64,000 bases of DNA from Halobacillus sp. A1. GTDB taxonomy: Bacteria > Bacillota > Bacilli > Bacillales > Halobacillaceae. Within the stretch, counting starts at the first letter, position 1. Each line of letters opens with the position of its first letter. The position numbers and the translations under genes were made by a program. The notes beneath the pieces were generated by a model. The model searched no databases. It had not been told where the DNA came from and saw only the letters and a program-made list of their open reading frames with translations. Where the stretch lies: assembly GCF_024189295.1 (NCBI RefSeq), contig NZ_JAIZEN010000008.1, positions 62,001 to 126,000 on the forward strand, written 5' to 3'. Positions 35,799 through 43,767 of this stretch are shown one piece after another.

Positions 35799-37202
35799 AT
35801 GAAAAACTGGATTGATGAATTAAAGCGAGTGTTGACTCCAAAGCAGGTATTAACTGAGTTAGCGGATCGTCACAGTTATAGTTTTGACGCTTCTTTTGGG
35901 GAGTACTTACCAGAAGCAGTCGTCCAGGTGAAGAATAAGTATGAAGTGGCATCGGTCCTGAAAGCCGCGAATGAATTTCATTTTCCTGTCTATCCAAGGG
36001 GAAAGGGGACATGTTTAAGTGGAGGTCCTCTGCCGGTTCATGGAGGAGTTGTACTTGACCTTTCCCAGTGGCCGGAACAAATCAAAGTGCGTCCGGAGGA
36101 TTTGACGGTGGTAGTCTCTCCGAGTGCATTACCAGCGAATATCAATCAAGCTGCTGAGGAATATGGGCTGATGTATGCTCCTGACCCGAGTAGTGCTCAT
36201 GTCGCAACAATCGGTGGAAACCTTGCAGAGAATTCTGGAGGACCAAGAGGATTAAAGTACGGGGTGACAAAAGATTTTGTTTTAGGACTGGAAATTGTCA
36301 CCCCAGAGGGGGAAATTACCTGGACAGGCGGAAAAACCATCAAAAACGTGACAGGATTTGACCTGACAAAGCTGATAGTCGGCTCTGAAGGAACGCTTGC
36401 GGTCATTACGGAAGCCACGCTGAAACTTCTGCCAAAGCCTCCAGCAGTCCAAACGATGATGGTGTCTTTTAAAGACGTAAGGTCGGCTGGGGAAGCCGTT
36501 TCGAAAACGCTCACTTCAGGCATTCTTCCTTCTAAGATGGAGTTTATGGATCAGGCATGCATTCGGGCCGTTGAAAACTTTCAACCCGCAGGTTTGCCAA
36601 TTGATGCAGAAGCCATTCTCATCATAGAGCTGGACGGTCACCCTGAAGGAATAGCTGCTGAACTAGAAATAGTTGAAAAAATAATGATAGATTTAGGTGC
36701 TTCTGAAACGATTGTTCCAGGTAATCCTGAAGAAGCTGCGCGGATCTGGCATGCAAGAAAGCAAGTGTCTCCTGCCATAGCTCAAATTAAACCTACGAAA
36801 GTGTCGGAGGACGCGACCGTTCCCCGAAGTAAAATTCCTGACATGATGGAAAGCCTGCAAGCGATTAAAGAAAAATACAAGGTCGAAATTTTCGTGTTCG
36901 GTCATGCCGGAGACGGAAACCTTCATCCTAATATTTTATGTGATAAACGAGACCAGGAGGAAATGGCTAGAGTCGAATCAGCGGTAGAGGAGATTATGCT
37001 AGCGGCTATTAAATTAGGCGGGACGCTGAGCGGGGAACACGGAATTGGTACACTGAAAGCGCCATTTATGGAAGCTGCAATTGGGAAGGTGGGGCTAGAC
37101 ATGATGAAACGTATGAAAGAAAGCTGGGACCCGAACAATATCTTAAACCCAGGTAAAATCTTTCCCGGACAGGTTCAGAGGCTAGTGCTGCGTAATGAGT
37201 GA
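35799..37202 (+). CDS. glcD: Glycolate/lactate oxidase FAD subunit
   Basis: A 467-residue FAD-linked oxidase of the GlcD/vanillyl-alcohol oxidase type: PCMH FAD-binding segment FPVYPRGKGTCLSGGPLP, DPSSAHVATIGGNLAENSGG, VGSEGTLAVITEATLKLLPKPP, and C-terminal VFGHAGDGNLHPN and SGEHGIGTLK. It oxidises a 2-hydroxy acid (glycolate or D-lactate) and passes electrons to the iron-sulfur partner that overlaps it by 8 bp. No GlcE-type subunit is present. The ATG at 35799 is chosen for GAAAGGGG upstream. Confidence 0.92.
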   Translation: MKNWIDELKRVLTPKQVLTELADRHSYSFDASFGEYLPEAVVQVKNKYEVASVLKAANEFHFPVYPRGKGTCLSGGPLPVHGGVVLDLSQWPEQIKVRPEDLTVVVSPSALPANINQAAEEYGLMYAPDPSSAHVATIGGNLAENSGGPRGLKYGVTKDFVLGLEIVTPEGEITWTGGKTIKNVTGFDLTKLIVGSEGTLAVITEATLKLLPKPPAVQTMMVSFKDVRSAGEAVSKTLTSGILPSKMEFMDQACIRAVENFQPAGLPIDAEAILIIELDGHPEGIAAELEIVEKIMIDLGASETIVPGNPEEAARIWHARKQVSPAIAQIKPTKVSEDATVPRSKIPDMMESLQAIKEKYKVEIFVFGHAGDGNLHPNILCDKRDQEEMARVESAVEEIMLAAIKLGGTLSGEHGIGTLKAPFMEAAIGKVGLDMMKRMKESWDPNNILNPGKIFPGQVQRLVLRNE

Positions 37203-38493
37203 TCTGCAAGCATTAAGGAAACAAGTAAACTACGATAAAACCTTTGATTGTGTCCAATGCGGCTATTGCTTACCGGTCTGTCCCACATATGAAACTATGA
37301 AACGTGAAACCCATTCTCCTAGAGGAAGGATTCATTTAGTGAAAATGGCAGGCGAAGGGAAAATTACGATAGCTGATTTGAAGGAGCCGATTGAAAAATG
37401 TCTGGGCTGCATGGCTTGTACAACGATTTGTCCTACCAATGTCCAGTATGGCCGGATTTTAGAAGGTGCGAAGGAAGCGATTGAGCAGCAAGAAGTTAAG
37501 TCAGGCTTTCAAAGAAAAACCGAACAATTCTTGTTTGATAGAGTCTTTCCCTCTTCTCGCTGGATGGGGACATTGGGAAATGCGGCATGGCTCTATCAAA
37601 AATCAGGAATGCGTAAGCTTGCGCAAGTAACGTATTTGACTTCCGCCAGCCCATTGAATGTGAGCCGTTTCGAGAAAGCCGTACCTGATCAGCCAGGTCC
37701 ATTAGAAAGATCCCTCCGTAAACATCGGATACGACCTGATTATAAATTAAGAATGACAGTAGCTTTTTTTACCGGATGCGTCATGGATGGTGTTTTTTTT
37801 GATACCAACCAAAACACGATCGAGCTCTTGCGGCTTTCTGGTGCAGAGGTGGTAGTGCCAAGGCAGCAGACATGTTGTGGCGCCCTGCATTCACACGCAG
37901 GTAAATCGGCCACGGCAGAAGAGCTGGCCGTCAGAAACATGGAGGCTTTTGATCTCGAAGAAATAGATTATATCGTCAACAATGCGGGTGGGTGTGGAGC
38001 AAAAATGACTGAGTATCCTCACTTGTTCGAGCGAGGAACATATTGGCATGAGCGGGCAGAGGATTTTTCCGAGAAGGTTCGTGACATTTCTGAAGTTCTT
38101 GTGGAATTGAATGGATTAGAATTCACTGAGCCTATAGAGCGGACGATAACTTATCAGCCTTCCTGCCACATGACCCATGTGCAACGCGTAAGCGAGCCGC
38201 CTCTCCTTCTATTGAATCAAGTAAGGGGGTTGAAGCTCAGACCATTAAAACGTCCTGATTTCTGCTGCGGGTCGGCAGGGATCTATAATTTAGTGAATTA
38301 TGATGAATCTATGAAAATCCTCGATGTGAAGATGGATGATGTCAAAGAAAAGAGGCCAGATGCTGTCATCACAACTAATCCTGGCTGCCTGATTCAAATG
38401 AGAGTAGGAATTGAACGAACTGGACTTGAAAAGAAAATGGAGGCGATGCATTTAGTAGATTTGTTGATGGAAGCAGGACCTGTGCCTAAATGA
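37195..38493 (+). CDS. glcF: Glycolate/lactate oxidase iron-sulfur subunit
   Basis: A 432-residue protein with two 4Fe-4S motifs at the N-terminus (CVQCGYCLPVCP and CLGCMACTTICP) and two CCG domains (QTCCGALHSHAG and FCCGSAGIYNL), the GlcF layout. It would carry electrons from GlcD to the quinone pool at the membrane. Its start overlaps glcD, so the two are translationally coupled. Confidence 0.93.
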   Translation: MSDLQALRKQVNYDKTFDCVQCGYCLPVCPTYETMKRETHSPRGRIHLVKMAGEGKITIADLKEPIEKCLGCMACTTICPTNVQYGRILEGAKEAIEQQEVKSGFQRKTEQFLFDRVFPSSRWMGTLGNAAWLYQKSGMRKLAQVTYLTSASPLNVSRFEKAVPDQPGPLERSLRKHRIRPDYKLRMTVAFFTGCVMDGVFFDTNQNTIELLRLSGAEVVVPRQQTCCGALHSHAGKSATAEELAVRNMEAFDLEEIDYIVNNAGGCGAKMTEYPHLFERGTYWHERAEDFSEKVRDISEVLVELNGLEFTEPIERTITYQPSCHMTHVQRVSEPPLLLLNQVRGLKLRPLKRPDFCCGSAGIYNLVNYDESMKILDVKMDDVKEKRPDAVITTNPGCLIQMRVGIERTGLEKKMEAMHLVDLLMEAGPVPK

Positions 38494-38500
38494 TAGGCTT

Positions 38501-38732
38501 TGTTAAAGTTCCTTGTTGATATTCATATAATCTCTAATTTCCTTATAGCAGAAGATTCAGTTTCGAGACATTCTGCCTGTTTCCGTCACAAAAATAGAGC
38601 TTGAAGGTCCGGGAAATCACTCGCTTCCCCGCCGCCCTGACCCACTCACCAAATGTCTCGAAATCAAGTCTTTCAGTATCCTGCCATATTGTTGAATATC
38701 TCACTTATCAATATCAACAACCAACTTTAACA
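38501..38732. repeat. Nested repeat with clear 22-bp terminal inverted repeats, chimeric interior
   Basis: Terminal inverted repeats at 38501-38522 and 38711-38732 match at 20 of 22 positions (TGTTAAAGTT..TTGTTGATAT). Outer arms tttcgaga (38561-38568) and tctcgaaa (38656-38663). The left inner arm is the gaaggtccgggaaat type and the right is the ccccgccgccctgaccc type, so they do not pair, and most of the core is deleted. Nothing else is seen in the 38494-38818 gap. Confidence 0.88.
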
Positions 38733-38818
38733 TAGCCAAATGATAAAAGGCTGACTGCAGAAAGTTGTCATTCCACAACCTTCGTCCGCTTGGGTGTTTT
38801 AATATAGAAAGGTATTCT

Positions 38819-40327
38819 CTAAAACATTACGCAATCTTTATAAGAAGGACACTTATTGAAATAATCATCGATTACTTCGAGCTCGGAGTAAGGAACTTTT
38901 TCATTCCCTATGACCTGGTACCCTCCAAAACCGATACCTGTTAAAAGAACAAGGTCTCCCGGGGCTGCTAAATCAAAAGCATGGTGAATGGCTTCTTCTC
39001 TGTATAATTTAGTATGGATGTTATGTTCTAACGGGTTTCTGAATCCTTTAAGGACATCATTCACCACTTCCTGACGATCTGCAAACCCAGGCTGGTCGAC
39101 ACTCACTATGATTTCATCAGCCATTCCTTCTACCGCTTTCGCCATTAATGGGCGTTTGTTTGGGTCTCTTAATCCAACCCCTGTAATCATGACGATTAGT
39201 TTTTGGTAAGGAATGGATGAAACGGCTTGTAAAATGTTTGATAAAGCATCAGGTGTATGAGCGTAATCCAATACAATTTGGTAAGGGGCATCATTTTTTA
39301 CAATCTGATAGCGTCCTTCCGGGCATTTCACCATAGATATAACAGAGAGGATTTCTGCCATAGAGTATCCGGCCTGCTTGCAGGCTCCAATGGCAGCCAA
39401 TAGATTACTGACGTTATACTCCCCGTAAACTGGTGCATGAACTTCAAATAGTCCTTCGTGTGTTTGGAAGGTAAAGGATGTTCCATCTAACGTAGTATGG
39501 ATGTCCCGCATTCGAAGATCGGCTCGCTCATTTTTTCCGTAAGTTAAGAGAGGTCCGTTGAAAATTTCCAGGATATCTCCTGCCATGACTGTATCATCAA
39601 TGTTGACCACGGCTCGTTCAGCCTGTTCAAACAACTTTAATTTAGCTTGTTTATAATTTTCCATACTGCCATGGAACTCTAAATGCTCCGGTGTTAAATT
39701 TGTATGGACAGCTACATTGAAATCAATAGTTGCCAGCCTCTTTTGTTCAATGGCGATAGAAGTAGATTCTATGACGGCTGCTTTCATCCCTTTTTGGTTA
39801 AAATGGTCGAGCACCCTATGAATATCAGGGGCTTCCGGAGTAGTAGGAACAGTCTGCCTGAAACTTGTTTTCTGTGCGTCGTCCCAAATACCCGCCGTAC
39901 CGATAGATCCTGTGCGAAGCGAAAGGGCATTCAAAATGGAGTAAATGAAAGAAGTAACCGTAGTTTTACCATTCGTACCTGTGACACCGATCGTAGATAT
40001 TGATTCAGATGGATTTCCAAATACGTGAGAAGATAGGTGTGCGAGTGCTAATCGGGCATCGGCTACATGGATGAAAGTAATAGAAGGAAAAGTGGAAGAA
40101 TATGTAGAAAGTAGATGTGCGTCCGTACCCGCTACGGTTTTTGCTCCATTCTTAATGGCTTGCTCAATGAACTGATGTCCATCGTAGTTTTCTCCAGGTA
40201 TACATACAAATATGGAGTCTTCAGTCGTCTCTCTCGAATCGTACTCTACTGTAGATGCATATTGAGCAAGGGGGCCAAAGACCGTTCCTTCCACGACTTC
40301 ATTCCAATGCTGTAGTTTCTTTTGCAT
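38819..40327 (-). CDS. MurE-type Mur ligase paralogue with altered substrate motif
   Basis: A 502-residue Mur ligase of the MurE subfamily: N-terminal UDP-binding domain (VEYDSRETTEDSIFVCIPG), ATP P-loop GVTGTNGKTT (114-123), the TTPEAPD and TNLTPEHLEFHG blocks, carbamylated-lysine region AKLKLF (Lys229), and ALDYAHTPDAL-like DYAHTPDAL. The DNPR motif that binds meso-diaminopimelate reads DQPG (411-414), and GCGG is GVGL. It lies outside any cell-wall cluster. It may add a different amino acid, or act on another polyglutamate-like substrate; housekeeping DAP ligase activity is unlikely. Confidence 0.82.
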   Translation of the reverse strand: MQKKLQHWNEVVEGTVFGPLAQYASTVEYDSRETTEDSIFVCIPGENYDGHQFIEQAIKNGAKTVAGTDAHLLSTYSSTFPSITFIHVADARLALAHLSSHVFGNPSESISTIGVTGTNGKTTVTSFIYSILNALSLRTGSIGTAGIWDDAQKTSFRQTVPTTPEAPDIHRVLDHFNQKGMKAAVIESTSIAIEQKRLATIDFNVAVHTNLTPEHLEFHGSMENYKQAKLKLFEQAERAVVNIDDTVMAGDILEIFNGPLLTYGKNERADLRMRDIHTTLDGTSFTFQTHEGLFEVHAPVYGEYNVSNLLAAIGACKQAGYSMAEILSVISMVKCPEGRYQIVKNDAPYQIVLDYAHTPDALSNILQAVSSIPYQKLIVMITGVGLRDPNKRPLMAKAVEGMADEIIVSVDQPGFADRQEVVNDVLKGFRNPLEHNIHTKLYREEAIHHAFDLAAPGDLVLLTGIGFGGYQVIGNEKVPYSELEVIDDYFNKCPSYKDCVMF

Positions 40328-40417
40328 GTTTTCATCATCCTTTTTATAAACCTCTTTAGTAAGCTGCTATGCTAATGCTGAATAAATTCCCTATACTAAA
40401 GAGGGTAAACATAAATA

Positions 40418-40448
40418 AAGCCCTCAATCGGCTGACGATTAAAGGCTA
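40418..40448 (-). terminator. Terminator of the FMN reductase gene
   Basis: Stem agcctttaatcg/cgattgagggct with G-T pairs and TTATTT on the minus strand. Confidence 0.7.
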
Positions 40449-40467
40449 GTCTCAATGTTTCCATTAT

Positions 40468-41028
40468 TTAGTGATAAGCTTCTTCTTTTTGTGCTTCTGC
40501 AAAAGGAATAAATTGTTCGATCACGTTATCAAGAAAGTCGACCGTCTGCTTGTCGTGCAGATGTCCATCGGTGTCCATCTTATCCTGGATCTTTCCGATT
40601 AGAATCTCATTACCAGGCAGCACATTCGCGCCCATTCCAGGAGAGTTCAAGATTTGACGGAGCTGCATTTGAGCTCGTACGGTTCCAAGGACACCCATCG
40701 TGGCACCTGCTATGAAGGTGGCTTTATTCGCCATTTCACGCTCCCCGCGGGACAGCCAGTCCAATGCATTTTTAAGCACACCGGGGATTGAATGATTGAA
40801 TTCAGGCGTTACGATTAGAAAAGCATCGGCATCAGCGACTTCTGCTTTAAAGCGCTGCACAGAAGGGGGAGTTTCATTCTCGATATCCTGATCATAAAAA
40901 GCTAAATCGCGAATAGGGACAACATGGATATCTAAACGACCTTTGTATCTTTCTTTCATAAAATTAGTCAGTTTCATGTTATAAGAATCTTTACGAAGAC
41001 TTCCGACAAGAGCCGCTACTTTTATCAT
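40468..41028 (-). CDS. NADPH-dependent FMN reductase family protein
   Basis: A 186-residue flavodoxin-like reductase with VGSLRKDSYNMKLTNFM (FMN phosphate loop), TPEFNHSIPGVLKNALDWLSR and a C-terminal helix. It resembles azoreductase/chromate reductase-type YieF/YhdA proteins; physiological substrates are quinones or flavin. The ATG at 41028 follows TAGGAGGATTTATT. A longer open frame upstream has no ribosome site and is rejected. Confidence 0.88.
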   Translation of the reverse strand: MIKVAALVGSLRKDSYNMKLTNFMKERYKGRLDIHVVPIRDLAFYDQDIENETPPSVQRFKAEVADADAFLIVTPEFNHSIPGVLKNALDWLSRGEREMANKATFIAGATMGVLGTVRAQMQLRQILNSPGMGANVLPGNEILIGKIQDKMDTDGHLHDKQTVDFLDNVIEQFIPFAEAQKEEAYH

Positions 41029-41212
41029 AATAAATCCTCCTAGATATACATTGCATAATCCTATTATAAAGGCCGTCATGGCAACTTTCTAATCATCTGC
41101 ATCCTCTTTATTATGCCATGGTAAAAAAATCACCGAAATATGTCAAAAAATTTGTAAAAAAAACTATTGCGTTACCCCCCTTATAGGGAGTAGAATTTTC
41201 TTAAATTCCTTA

Positions 41213-41238
41213 GTTTTAGTACGAATGAATCCGGGAAT
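41213..41238 (+). promoter_or_regulatory. SigB-like promoter
   Basis: GTTTTA (41213-41218), 14-bp spacer, GGGAAT (41233-41238), against the SigB consensus GTTTAA-N13-15-GGGTAT (5/6 and 5/6). It lies 35 bp before the small gene at 41274. Confidence 0.55.
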
Positions 41239-41273
41239 TATATTAATATACTAACGTAAGGGAGGTACTCAAA

Positions 41274-41429
41274 ATGACCATGCTTTATTCCAAAGCTCGT
41301 GAGCTATTCGATCAAGATTATAAGAATAGTGAAGAAGCTAAGGAATCTCAAAAGACAGCTTCCACAAAAGTGGAGCGCACAAGAAGCGGCAAACTTCTCA
41401 TGCCATTCCGTAAAAACAAGCGGAAATAA
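41274..41429 (+). CDS. Small basic protein, 51 residues
   Basis: Reads MTMLYSKARELF...KNKRK, starting behind GGGAGGTACTCAAA. The N-terminal half is helical and charged (Glu/Lys rich), the C-terminal end strongly basic (SGKLLMPFRKNKRK). No membrane segment, signal or recognisable family. A SigB-like promoter upstream suggests stress induction (inference). It is followed by a 25-codon frame and a shared terminator. Confidence 0.65.
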   Translation: MTMLYSKARELFDQDYKNSEEAKESQKTASTKVERTRSGKLLMPFRKNKRK

Positions 41430-41454
41430 TGACTAAGAAGTGGTGACGGTAGCT

Positions 41455-41532
41455 ATGAGAAAATATAACAAACAAATAACGAGGGATTGGCCGAAAGCTG
41501 TTCCCTGGAATCAACGTCTTAACAGAAAATAA
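41455..41532 (+). CDS. Very small basic protein, 25 residues
   Basis: Reads MRKYNKQI...NQRLNRK with a weak GGTGACGGT ribosome site. Its last codons form the left stem of the intrinsic terminator at 41512-41552, so the transcript ends right behind it. The coding status is uncertain because of its size. Confidence 0.4.
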   Translation: MRKYNKQITRDWPKAVPWNQRLNRK

Positions 41533-41552
41533 GTTAGGGCGTTGATTTTTTT
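41512..41552 (+). terminator. Terminator of the small-gene unit
   Basis: Twelve-bp stem caacgtcttaac/gttagggcgttg with two G-T pairs, followed by seven T. Confidence 0.88.
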
Positions 41553-41613
41553 GTGGATAAAAGTTTGAAGTCTCTAAAAAAGTGTAATCTTTACCATAAA
41601 AGGAGGCTTCATG

Positions 41614-42420
41614 ATGAACGTATTCTCAAACGAAGCATTATCAGAGCATCATATACTTATTACCGGGGCGACCGGAGGCATCGGTTACGAAACAGCAGTC
41701 GAAGCGGTAAAAGCCGGAGCTGCTGTCACGATTACAGGAAGAGATGAAGAGAAACTTAAAGCTTTAGAGGAAGCATGCATGCATGTGGACAGCGATGCCA
41801 AAGTGTTCTCTGCCCCTGCTGATTTGAATGATCAGGAATCTCGTAAAGGCCTGGTTTCTGAAGCGGCTGAACAACTGGGACCAATAACAGGGCTAGTCAA
41901 TTCTGCTGGAGTAATCGGCGGAGGTCCTTTAGACAAGATATCTGAAGAAGATCTTCGATCGATCATGGAATTAAACTACTTTTCGACAGTTTTACTGACT
42001 CAGGAAGTTTATAAGCATATGAAACAACAATCGAATCCGAGAGGAGCCATCGTGAACTTATCCTCATTGTCTGGTTTGAGAGGAACACATAGTAACATCG
42101 CCTACAGTGCCTCTAAATTTGCGGTCACAGGCTTCACTCAATCTCTTGCTGTAGAAGCGGTCGAACATAACATCCGGGTCAACGCCGTGTGTCCCGGCTA
42201 TGTTGATACAGCTATGGGCCAGCAAGCGATCAAAAGCAAGGGCGAGCGTGAGGGACGCAGCTACGAGGAACAGTTAAAGGTGGCTGAAGCGGGGATTCCG
42301 TCCGGTCAGTTGAGCACTCCAGGAGAAGTGGCTCGTGCCATTATCTTTTTATTGTCAGACGCTTCTTCGAATATTATAGGAGAGTCTATGAAAATTTCTG
42401 GAGGAAGCGTCATGCGGTAA
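41614..42420 (+). CDS. Short-chain dehydrogenase/reductase
   Basis: A classical SDR of 268 residues: TGATGGIG cofactor loop, TGRDEEK (Arg favours NADPH), NSAG, catalytic Ser in NLSSLSG and YSASK, and VCPGYVDT after the active site. The C-terminal GES.KISGG block is normal. The substrate is unknown, 3-oxoacyl reductase-like. The second of two adjacent ATG codons (41614) has the better spacing to AGGAGG; 41611 is also possible. Confidence 0.9.
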   Translation: MNVFSNEALSEHHILITGATGGIGYETAVEAVKAGAAVTITGRDEEKLKALEEACMHVDSDAKVFSAPADLNDQESRKGLVSEAAEQLGPITGLVNSAGVIGGGPLDKISEEDLRSIMELNYFSTVLLTQEVYKHMKQQSNPRGAIVNLSSLSGLRGTHSNIAYSASKFAVTGFTQSLAVEAVEHNIRVNAVCPGYVDTAMGQQAIKSKGEREGRSYEEQLKVAEAGIPSGQLSTPGEVARAIIFLLSDASSNIIGESMKISGGSVMR

Positions 42421-42471
42421 CTTCATGATAAAATGATTCAAAGTCTATCATGAAGGAACGGAGGAGCAAGT

Positions 42472-43488
42472 ATGGCTCAAGATCGCTATTCACGTCAGCA
42501 CCTCTTCACACCTATTGGTGAAAAAGGTCAGAACAAAATAAAGTCGAAACATGTGTTGATTGTTGGAGCAGGTGCTCTCGGGACAAGCAGTGCAGAGCAA
42601 CTCGTCAGATCAGGTATCGGTAAGCTGACGATAGTGGATCGGGACTATGTGGAATGGAGTAACCTTCAAAGACAGCAGCTTTTCGACGAGGAGGATGCTC
42701 GAAGCCGCACGCCCAAAGCGGTTGCCGCCAAAAAAAAGCTGCAGCTTTACAATTCAGAAGTGACGATTGAAGCCCATATAATGGATGCTCAGCGAGAAGA
42801 GATGGAATCGCTTATTCCGACTGTGGATGTCGTGTTAGATGCCACAGATAATTTTGATACGCGGATGCTGCTTAATGACTGCTGTCAAAAATATGCTACA
42901 CCCTGGATTTATGGCGGCTGTGTAGGAAGTCATGGGATGAGTTTCACAATAGTTCCCGGAGAAACCCCATGCCTGCATTGTCTGCTGGAATCTGTACCCT
43001 TAGGAGGGGCTACATGTGACACGGCGGGTATCATCAGTCCCGCTGTGCATATGGTGACAGCACACCAGGTGGCAGAAGCTTTAAAGCTGTTAGTAGGTGA
43101 CTATGACGCCCTGTTTCATAAACTGATCACCTTTGATCTATGGAACCATCAATATTCTGCAGTGAAAGTCGGCCGCGCAAAAAATAAAGATTGTCCTTCC
43201 TGCGGAGAAAACCCGTCCTATCCCTTCTTGTCTTTAGAACATCAAACGAAAACGGCAGTTCTCTGCGGCCGTGACACGGTTCAAATACGTCCTGGTCAAA
43301 AAGTGGAGAGGAATTTTGAAGAATTGAAAGCGGCAATTCCAGCAGGAAACGTAGAGGAAAATCCATTTTTGATATCTTTTCAAACGAATGATTACCGTAT
43401 GGTTTTTTTCAAAGATGGACGAGTTCTTATTCATGGTACAAAAGATGTGACCGAAGCCCGTCGTCTTTACCATAAGGTCGTAGGGTGA
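42472..43488 (+). CDS. ThiF/MoeB-type sulfur-carrier adenylyltransferase
   Basis: A 338-residue E1-like enzyme: RYSRQHLFTPIGEKGQNKI, ATP loop VLIVGAGALGTSSAEQL, DRDYVEWSNLQRQ, DATDNFDTRML, and zinc cysteines CLHC and CPSC. It adenylates the C-terminal glycine of ThiS or MoaD. The C-terminal 80 residues are the usual Bacillus extension. No thi or moa genes are adjacent, so the partner cannot be decided from context. It starts 51 bp after the SDR gene. Confidence 0.9.
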   Translation: MAQDRYSRQHLFTPIGEKGQNKIKSKHVLIVGAGALGTSSAEQLVRSGIGKLTIVDRDYVEWSNLQRQQLFDEEDARSRTPKAVAAKKKLQLYNSEVTIEAHIMDAQREEMESLIPTVDVVLDATDNFDTRMLLNDCCQKYATPWIYGGCVGSHGMSFTIVPGETPCLHCLLESVPLGGATCDTAGIISPAVHMVTAHQVAEALKLLVGDYDALFHKLITFDLWNHQYSAVKVGRAKNKDCPSCGENPSYPFLSLEHQTKTAVLCGRDTVQIRPGQKVERNFEELKAAIPAGNVEENPFLISFQTNDYRMVFFKDGRVLIHGTKDVTEARRLYHKVVG

Positions 43489-43499
43489 ACAGAAAGAGT

Positions 43500-43525
43500 G
43501 TTTTAGTTTAGCAATAACAGGGAAA
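43500..43525 (+). promoter_or_regulatory. Weak SigB-like promoter before the 27-residue gene
   Basis: GTTTTA (43500-43505), 14-bp spacer, GGGAAA (43520-43525); matches the SigB consensus at 5/6 and 4/6. Confidence 0.35.
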
Positions 43526-43566
43526 CATAACCAATAAGAAACCAAATCGGGTAGGAGGTTATCAAC

Positions 43567-43650
43567 ATGGGGAGATTGCTTAAACGTGCGATTAAATATG
43601 GTCCGATGATATATCCATTAATTAGAAAGTTCATGCGGAAACGCAGGTAA
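43567..43650 (+). CDS. Cationic amphipathic small peptide, 27 residues
   Basis: MGRLLKRAIKYGP...LIRKFMRKRR encoded behind a strong AGGAGGTTATCAAC site and followed at once by an intrinsic terminator, so a real gene is likely. The peptide carries about ten Lys/Arg and no acidic residue, and alternates basic and hydrophobic positions. It lacks a signal peptide. I recognise no family; a membrane-active, toxin-like or nucleic-acid-binding role is possible. Confidence 0.65.
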   Translation: MGRLLKRAIKYGPMIYPLIRKFMRKRR

Positions 43651-43664
43651 AAAAGTAAGGAAGG

Positions 43665-43694
43665 AAAACGTGCCTCGTCCGGCACGTTTTTTTT
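43665..43694 (+). terminator. Terminator of the small peptide gene
   Basis: Perfect ten-bp stem aaaacgtgcc/ggcacgtttt with a six-base loop and further T residues. Confidence 0.92.
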
Positions 43695-43767
43695 ATAGGA
43701 TAATATTAAAGAAATTTAATGCGGAATGTATTATGATTAAGCCATATGCGGGAAGGAGGAGATTTAT

